Positions 32,401-41,400 of a DNA stretch of 64,000 nucleotides are shown in pieces. The stretch is from Rhynchopus sp. YZ270_cl-10 (Eukaryota > Euglenozoa > Diplonemea > Diplonemida > Diplonemidae). Every line of letters starts with the position of its first letter. The first letter of the stretch is position 1. Made by a program: the position numbers and the translations under genes. The DNA lies in assembly GCA_964035575.1 (NCBI GenBank), contig OZ037901.1:992001-1056000 (forward strand), read 5' to 3'. The notes below the pieces were generated by a model. The model ran no database searches. It had not been told where the DNA came from and saw only the letters and a program-made list of their open reading frames with translations.

Positions 32401-35400
32401 GTACTTGTACCCTTTTTGAAACATGGTTCTAAGTTCCACCAAGTCCCTCTAAACACCCCGAAACAGGCTGGGTACCCCTCGGGATAGGTTCTGGGGTGAA
32501 AATATGTGGCTTTGGGGGCTTTTCTGGCCCCTGGCACACACTGAGGCGTGATGGATGTGTGAGTTGCTCTATCTACAGGGGTGGGCAGGTACAAGTTCTG
32601 TAGGCACTCTTTTAAAATTGCATTTCAGGCATTATCTGAGTGTTTCTGTGTCAAAACTGGGGCGCTGGTGCGTTTTTTGGGTCCCCTAGGTGGTTTGGTA
32701 TAGTTTTCGGGGACTTCTGCGGTTCTGAGGATCAAAATCGGAAAAATCGCATTTATCGAGAGATTTAACGTGCAGTGACCCTCCCCTAGGGGGGGGGGGG
32801 GGGGGGGGGGTTAGGGGGGTCCGTCCGGCCGTTTTTGCTGTCCAAAATCGCTTTTTTTGAAGAAAAACCCCGAAAAAACACTCAAAACCACCCAAAAACC
32901 CCCCCAAAACCACCCAAAAACCACCAAAAATTACAAAAAATGCACTTCTGAGCACCAATTTTCATTTTTTTCTGACTTTTTGGCACTTTTTTCCGCTTTT
33001 TTCACTGCAATTTGACCTCCAAATATGCCTAAATTACCATAATCTGAGACAACAGAGCGACCAGAGGCCCCTTCAACATCTTGCCGGGACCGTTGTCAAT
33101 CGTATCACAATCTTCCGCAAATTCCCGCAACTCTCCCTTTGAGAAGAGGTGTAGCACCTTTTCGTTGTATTGGAGTTGGGCCTTCTGGGTGCTTGCCATA
33201 GACCTGCGCCTGTGGCTCGCTTGCTTGTGTGCTGCGGTGAGTTCTTCTCTTGAGAGAGACGGAACCCAACCTAGACTGTAGAGGATGTCTAGGTTCCAGC
33301 GGCAGTGGGCGAGTTATCGGGTACTGGGCTCCGTCCGTGATGGCTTGCAACTTGGTCAAGGACACCGACAACGGATTCGCATGAATCGTTGCTCATGGGG
33401 GAGTGTGCAAGCAAGGCTTCACTGCACTACGGAAGAGGATACGTTGTCATGAATAGGACAGAGAAGATTTAGCCTCCGCACTGCAGTCCCTAGCAAGTGT
33501 TGCAAGTACGATTTTCCACAGCTCGGGAGGTCTGTCGGGCAGTTCGGAGGGATTTGGACACTTCTGCGACTGCCTGAACACACTTTTTGGGCTTTAGAGT
33601 GCGAAAAACGTCAAAAAGGGGGGTATACGGGTAGTTCAAGCGTTGCAGACACACACACCCCCAAAAATACACCCAGGGACCCCAAAAAGCTGCAAAAACC
33701 ACACATTTCCACCTCGGGACCCCAGCGGAGGTGGGCTGAGGTGGTTTTCGGGTGTTTTGAATGAATTTACATTAGTTTTTTTTGATGAAAAAAATAGTGT
33801 TTTGCTAACCGTCTCTAGCCGGGGTAAGTGTTGCAAAGTGTTGCATAGCCGGCTCATACCCGTTGCATGCCATTTCATGGCCCAAAATAGCCTCCCGAGT
33901 GTCCCAAATGCTATTTTTCACCCCACATGAGGTCTGGGAGTCATTTCCTGGGGCATTTGGACACTATGACGACTGTCATATTACTTTTTTGGGGGTTTTC
34001 AGGACGGGATTTTTTTTAAAAACGATGAAAACGGGCTATTTTTAAGCTTTTTAGGCACACATGCACACTGAAAAATGCATCTGGGACCCACACAGTACCC
34101 CCAAAAAGCTGTAAAACTATACATTACCACCCCGGGAACCCAGAGGAGGTGGACCGAGGTGTTTTTCGGGTCTTTAGAAGGAGTTTTATATGATAGGAGA
34201 AATTTTTTGATAAGTGTTGCATTTTGCCCCAAAGTGTGACGCGAGCGTGACGGTATTTTGAGGGGTTTTTTCACAAAAAATCGATTTTTTTTAGTCAGGA
34301 AAGTCTCTGTAGAGGTTTTCTGGCGGTTTATTGGGATATTTGAGTGATCCCCAGGGCGATTTGCGGCCAGGTACGCCCATTTTAGTGGATTTCTTCACCT
34401 ACATTTCAAAAAAATGGTTTTGGACACCAAATCCTTAAGGAATTCCTTCTACGTGGACCCCCCTAGGGGGGGGGGTAGGTGGGGGCAAAACCCCTATTTT
34501 TTTGAGGCATTTCGATTTTTTTGGATTTACGCGCAAAGTACCCGCAAACCACCGAAAATTTCGGGTCAGAGATGGTTTTGGGGTGTGGTTTGGGGGTGTT
34601 CTATAGGTGAGACACCCCAGAGATACAAAAAAATGGAAAAAAATAGCAAAAATAGACCATTTTGGCCGTTTGGGCCATATTGGTCAAAATGGCCATTTTT
34701 GACCAATATTTCAAAAAAAAAGCAAAATTTTGTCATCATTAGGCCTGTCTGGGCACAAATATGCCCCAAAAATGTCCCGCGAGTCCATTCCGACCTGTTT
34801 TGAACACATTTATCGCCCTTTTTGGTGTTTTTTTTGGTGTTTTGAGGTCAAAAAATATCCCCTGACTATCCCCTGGCAGCCCTGGGCCGCGACTTGCGCC
34901 CTGCTTTTGGACCCCCTCTGGGCCAAAAAATGGGTGAAAACCCCCGAAAAAGCACTCCGGGAACCCAGATAGTTCCAAATATCCACTAGAAACCCACCCA
35001 AACACCTCAAAAACATGCCAGAAAAATATTTTCAAAAACACACTTTTTTCGAAAAGTTCATCTGGGCAGGTTCCATAATGACTTATTTGAAAAAGTGTGT
35101 TTTTGAAAATGTTTTTCTGGCATGTTTTTGAGGTGTTTGGGTGGGTTTCTAGTGGATATTTGGAACTATCTGGGTTCCCGGAGTGCTTTTTCGGGGGTTT
35201 TCACCCATTTTTTGGCCCAGAGGGGGTCCAAAAGCAGGGCGCAAGTCGCGGCCCAGGGCTGCCAGGGGATAGTCAGGGGATCTTTTTTCACCTAAAAACG
35301 CCAAAAAACGGCCAAAAAAAGTACCTAAAGTGTCCAAAACAGGTCGGAATGGACTCACAGGACCTCCCTGGGGTAGTTTTGTGCCCAAGCAGCTGTCATG

Positions 35401-38400
35401 ATGTCGAAATTTTGCTGTTTTTTTGATTTTTTTGTCCAAAAATGGTCATTTTACCCAACATGGCCAAAACCGTCAAAAGGCCACTTTTTCACTATTTTTT
35501 TGCATTTTTTCATATTCTGAGGTGCCCTTATCATGGATTTTCGGGTCACAGGGTGTTTCTGACCCATTTCTGGGGGTGTATGAGGGGTGGTTTGTGGGTA
35601 CTTTGCGCGGAAGTCCAAAAAAGTCAAAATGCCTCACCCGTCCTGAAGGTTTTGCCCCCACCTCACGACGGACTAGTTATGGCCATGACAGGTGATATGA
35701 CAGGTGGTGTTACTAGTTATAAATATGACAGGTGATAATTGAATATTACTAGTAATATGACAGGTGGTACCTGTAAAATGACAGGTGCACCTGTCATTTT
35801 GACAGGTGGTACCTGTCAAATGACAGGTGGTACCTGTCAAAATGACAGGTACCACCTGTCATATGACAGGTGTTTTTGCCGGTGGCTATTGCCTCCCAGG
35901 GAAAGGGACTCTCGAATTTTTTTTTTTGCCCCCTTTTAGGGCGAATTTCGACGATTTGAGGCCATTAAAAGCAAAATTTGACACTTTTGAGCATCTATGG
36001 GGGTCTATAACGCGATTTTGCGCACCCGATTTTTCGTGGGATTTACGAAAGACAAGTCAATTTTTGACCCCAAAAAAATTCACAAAATTGCCCTCGGTGG
36101 TCCTCACCCCCACACGTCCTCAATACTGGGCGAAAAAATGCAAAAAAATGCAAAAAAAAAACGCAAAAATCGGGTGTTTGACCATCTGGGTGCACCAAAT
36201 ACACGGGAGTGCGGTACTAAGCCATAATCAGTCTTTCCGCGCTGAAGAATCCGATGAAGAATTCTTCATTGGAAAAAAATAAAAATACAAATAAAAAAAT
36301 TGAAGAGGTGGGGTGGGGCCCGAAGGGCCGCCCACCTCTTTCATCTTCCTCCCAGCCTCCTCGCCCGAGCCATCTGCCGACTATTTCCTTCCGTTGCAAC
36401 CCGACCTCGGAGATGACAAGGAGTGGGGAGAAGCTCCTGGTGGATCCGGCGAAGCCGGGGACAAGCAGAGAGGAGATGAAGACGCAACTGAAGAAGGAGT
36501 ACGGGATAATGCGAGTTTGTGCGACTCGCCTTCTGACCCCCTGTTTCGTCTTGCGAAGATGAGCGGGAATTTTCGTGATTGAAGTTGGTGAAGACACGTC
36601 TCCGCTCACAAGTTGTCGACGAACCCCTTGATGCACTCTTGCATGCCAAGAACCATCCCGCGAGTACCTCAGTGAGGAGGTGTCCGCAGAGCTTCTGCAT
36701 CTCTTTGAATATCATAAAGATCCACCCCACCCACCACCGTGCGAAAGCTCGGACCCTTTTTAGGCCAGGAATTCTAGTTTCTCCGCCGGAGGCCCAGAAC
36801 TTCCGGCGCGCTACGCGCGCCGGGCTCGGGACGTATTTACCTTTTATGCACAAAATCACTATTCTTCATCAAAAATCCCGCTGCATTTTTTACAATGTAC
36901 CCTAATTTTTTTTCGCCTGCGGCGCCGCACGTAGCGCGCCCGGGTTTGGGACCCCTTCTTGAATTTCGAGGGGGCGGTTCACGTTACAGTGGGTCCAGAA
37001 TCGTAGTTCAATTTAACCCCGCTAAGTAACTCGACCAAAACGTGTATCAGCCAAGAACTTGTCCATTTTTTTCAAAATGACCCCGTTACAGTGAGGGTAA
37101 AAGTTTGCGGAGATGCTCGGAAAACCCGAAAAAGGCCAAAAATCCCCCCAAAAGGGAAAAACGAGAACATGTTTCGGCAGGGGGGCAGCGTGTTCTCAGA
37201 AAAATCCAAAAATCACCTGAAATCCTTATAAAAAACCTGGTGCCCGATCCAAAAAAATGGAAAAAGCCCGGGTCCCGCCCACCCCTGCAAAAATCGACTT
37301 GTACAGCCATTGCTTTGGTGTGGGCTTGTTCACACCGGGCAGAGTGCGAGTTATTCTCAGCAACACGGCCCCGCCCGGCCCCCCAGATTTTTCCCGTAAG
37401 AAAACTACCTGCGCGAACCAGGCATTTTTTGTCCTCCCTCAAGTGCTCCCTCGAACCTGGCGGGAGGGAGGGAAATAGCTATTTACTGACGCAGTGGTGG
37501 GTTTGTACGTCCAATGATGTTCTCGTACCTGGAGAGTGGACCGAGTGCGAGGTATGTTTTTAACCCCCGGTTTTCACCACCCCCGCTCCCCCTTTTCGAC
37601 ATTGTCCCGCTCTGGATGTACGTCTCGTCTCCGGATGTAAATTGAAGCTATTTTTTCCCGCCCAAATTAGCGACTACCAAGATTTGTGCTCCTCTATCTA
37701 TCTCTTGTTGGGTGTCCGCCCCGGTACAGCCGGTCATGTACCAAGGTACACTGTTCACGAGAGGGTTTTGTATTTCAAGTCATTGACTCAACTTCTTTTT
37801 TTTTGTTAGTAACGTCACTTTTGTCCTCAATTTCTCTTAACAGGTACCCGAACCGACGACCCTTCATTGTGACAGCGAAGCAGTGCCGACGGACGAGCTG
37901 GTGCAAATATTTCAAAATCAGGTGGCGACCGAGACCACCCCAATTATTATGAAACTCTTAGTCAGTCACTGCTATAGCCATTTAACCCAGGGAGCATAGC
38001 TAGTGCAAGAAATTCGACTTCGGGATCCGGAAAGTCTGTCCTCTGCTTGCGGAGGACTAGGCACAAGAAAATATTGCGTTCCCCCAGAAACCAATTTTTG
38101 TCACAGTAATTTTTGCCCAGGGCATGCTCTTGAAGCATGGCGGCTTGGTGTGAGAAGGGGCAGTGTGTTGTTTTGTTCTAGATTTCAACGGTTGTTAGAA
38201 CGAGTCAAGTGGATGCTTATCTAAACACTGACTTTAGTACAGACCCGAGAGATCACACATGACTTTGAGGAAAGAACAAAGCAATGCATCTGTACCCGCA
38301 CGCCAGGTTGTAGTTACTTCAGAATTTTCTTAAGTTTGCGCGAAAGAGAGCGGGGGCAACTCCTTTGTATCATAAGCCCGCTGTGCAGAACAAAGCGAGG

Positions 38401-41400
38401 AACCTTAAAACACTACCTGCGTGGTGGCTGAATTCACATCCCTTAGAATTACCAGAATTCAGCCTTTGTTGAAGTAACGTACATACTTGTATGTGCGTGT
38501 CACGCTTCTCCATCCTTAAATGGGTGCACTGCTTCACTGCAGCGGGTAAGCCTCTCTCGACTAGTGCAAACTTAAGAATTTTCTGCTGGAACTTACCAAA
38601 ATCGATTTTCTTTCACCCCAAACACCCGCAACACCCCACCTGCTACTTTGGTAGCCTGTGTTGTTGGGAGTTGGTTCTCATGTTGATCCCCAGTGTTTTG
38701 CACTGCTTCTTCTGAGCCCAACGCTGTTTGGCCTGTCGACGTAATAAATACGAAGACAGGGCGGCGGTGCCAACAATTTTCCGATGATGTAACGTTTATC
38801 TGATTGATTTATCGTTTGATATACCTTGTGTCCTACTTCATGCACACCCAAGAAAGGTTATTGAACGGTACTTTCAAGCGATACTTCGTTATGTCATTGG
38901 GGGTACTTGGGTACCTGGGTACCTGGGTACCTGGGTACCTGGGTACCTGGGTACCTGGGTACCTGGGTACCTGGGTACCTGGGTACCTGGGTACCTGGGT
39001 ACCTGGGTACCTGGGTACCTGGGTACCTGGGTACCTGGGTACCTGGGTACCTGGGTACCTGGGTACCTGGGTACCTGGGTACCTGGGTACCTGGGCACCT
39101 GGGTACCTGGTGCCTGTATTTTGACAGGTGGTACCTGTCAAAATGACAGGTACCACCTGTCAAAAAATTTCACCTGTCATTTTACTAGTAAGATCACCTG
39201 TCATGGTCATAACTAGTCCGTCGTGGCTAGGGGGGGGGGGGGGTGCCCAGTGTTGTAAAAAGACAGGGTCCTGGCAAAAAAGACCAAAAAAGACCATAAA
39301 AGACCAAAAAAGGCCAAAAAAGACCATAAAAGACACAAAAAAGACACAAAAAAGACATAGAGGGACTCTACCTTGCAGAAAAAAAAGCACTCCACGCGTT
39401 TTGAACACAAATCGCAGGTTTTCCTAAAGCTGAATCTAAATTCTGAAACTAAAACTAAAACTAAAAATGGAAAACCTTTCACCACTCAACCGACTCTTCA
39501 TCTTCATCGCTGTCGTTTCCTTCAGCAGGAGCTGCCTCGACTTCAGGAGCTTCTGCTTCTGCTTCTGCGTCGCAGTCAATCACAGGTTCTCCTGGTTTGG
39601 CACCCTCGATTTCAAACCAGGAGTCACCTTTGCCAGTGCGGAGGCAACTGTGAATCTGCGTCAGCTTCGTCACTCGCGCCGAGAGGAGTCGATTCCTCCG
39701 CAACTGCGACATCCAGCCCATTGTGCTGAATTGCCGTTCGAGTTCGGCACTCGAGGCTCGGATCCCCGACACTCTGTACCCAATCCTGCAGAGCTTCACG
39801 TCTTTCTCGCTCCCTCCATCGCTCTGCACCTCCAGCAAGAATATCCTCCACCACTCCTCTGGTGTCTTGGTCTTCGCAAGATCCCACATCCCGTCATTTG
39901 CAAAAATGCCGGATGCAGTGCGAAACTCGATCAGACACGCCGACAGTGCCGCGCCCCCCAGTTTTTTGAGGTAGGCAGAGGCGTTCTTCTTCACCTCTGC
40001 ACACGGAGCCCAACCTGCCAGTTTGGTCAGCGGGTGTTTTGCTGGCAGGTCCTTTGCTTCTTTGTACACCTGTGTGATTGTTGTTGTTGTTGTTGTTGGG
40101 ATCAATATGGCTGAAGTATACCTGAAAAAATGGGTTGAGAAGAGTCGCAGCGGAGAAAACACCGTCCTCGTGAGTGATGTAGCGAGAAACACGCACTTGG
40201 ATTTTTTTAATAACGTTCTCCATTTTCTGTTTGTCTTCCACCGTTGCCAAAGCTGCCTTCGTCTCTTTTGCTGCACTCAGAGCTTGCTCAAGAAGCGGAA
40301 TCACAAACCCAATCCTACACGAATCCGACTGCAACAAGTTGACCACAACACCAGCCTTCTCCACAAATTTGTGAATCGCGCGAATCAGAGGCATGCTGTT
40401 GCAGACTTTAAGAATATCTGGGCAGCGGGCGAGTGCTTCCTCATCATCGGCAACAAGCAACAGAGCCTCTCGGTATTGCGCGACGAAGTCGAACAGCTTT
40501 GACGTTGTAGTCCATCTGGTAATCGCCATAAGCTTTGGCGCGTTCGTTCGCTGACTCAGTTCAGTCTGTTTTTCCTTCAAAACAGCCCTGAGGTAGTCAA
40601 CATTCTTCAGAGACGCTACAACGCTGTTCAGCAACTTTGTCACGTAGTTGAATTCCTGTCCCGTTTCGTTGCCTTTGGATTTCTTGGTCCCGAGACAGTC
40701 ATTCACCATGCGTTGTACAGTATGGGCAGCGCAGACAATGGTGTGCACGTCAATGTTCTTTTTTTTTAGTTCGGCTTTGAAGAGTTTGTTTGCCTTGGTA
40801 GCTGTCGTATCTCCATCTGAAATGAGTGCAACAGCTTTTTTTTGAAATTTTTCTGGTGTTTGCGTGAGGTGTGAAAGAAGCTCCTGCGCGTTGTGTTGTT
40901 TTTGTTGTAAGATCCCGCTGTTCACGATCAATCCTGCCTGCTCCCCTGCTGTTCCGGCGCACGCAAAAACTTTTTCTGCTCGCGAATTTTTCCAGGTGTC
41001 CGACTGGAGGGAGATGTGCTCGTTTTTTGCGAGCTTATCAAACTTCGGAACACAGATGGTGGTGTGCACCTTGTCCAGCAAAGTTGTGGAGATGACGTGT
41101 CGGCTGGGTATGTGTTCTTTTTTTAGCCCTGGTCTCGTTGCCATCATGGCCTCAATAAAAAGTGGACTATCGACTACCGAGAAGGGCACCCCTGCGGCGA
41201 ACACGAACTTCGCCCAGGCGAGATGCATCTCCTCGATCTCCTTCGCGTTCGGTGCAGGGATGCAGGGGATGCGGGTTTGGCTCTTTTCGAGCTTCGCCCT
41301 CTTTGCAGCAGGCGCTTCAGCCGGTGCCGTCGTGTCGGAGCGGGATCTTTTCGCCCGCTCTTCTTCCTCTTCGATCCTCTGTTTCGCCCTGTCACTCTTC

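Larger units (their letters stand above)
35664..39225. mobile_element. Composite element with TGACAGGT-rich inverted ends
   Basis: CACGACGGACTAGTTATGGC at 35664 is inverted at the right end (CATAACTAGTCCGTCGTG to 39225), giving at least 30 bp of terminal inverted repeat. Both subterminal regions (35690-35870 and 39118-39215) consist of TGACAGGTGGTACCTGTCA-type palindromes. Inside lie pieces shared with other loci (35925-36020; 36890-36935 with TTCGCCTGCGGCGCC), a possible two-exon gene remnant (37477-37999), a family-B element (37711-37803) and an 8-bp minisatellite. No transposase or target duplication is recognised. Confidence 0.65.

Noticed and set aside
36290-36860. Protein-coding gene on either strand
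   Set aside because: Several overlapping short frames, none with domain similarity or splice signals; it lies within the composite element.
38804-39163. Open frames on both strands through the GGGTACCT array, and possible telomere
   Set aside because: An 8-bp self-complementary repeat gives open frames by chance, and unique sequence continues on both sides, so it is not a chromosome end.
40062-40130. Frame change in the hAT transposase as an inactivating event
   Set aside because: A 52-bp intron with consensus ends and phase 0 on both sides explains the change of frame.
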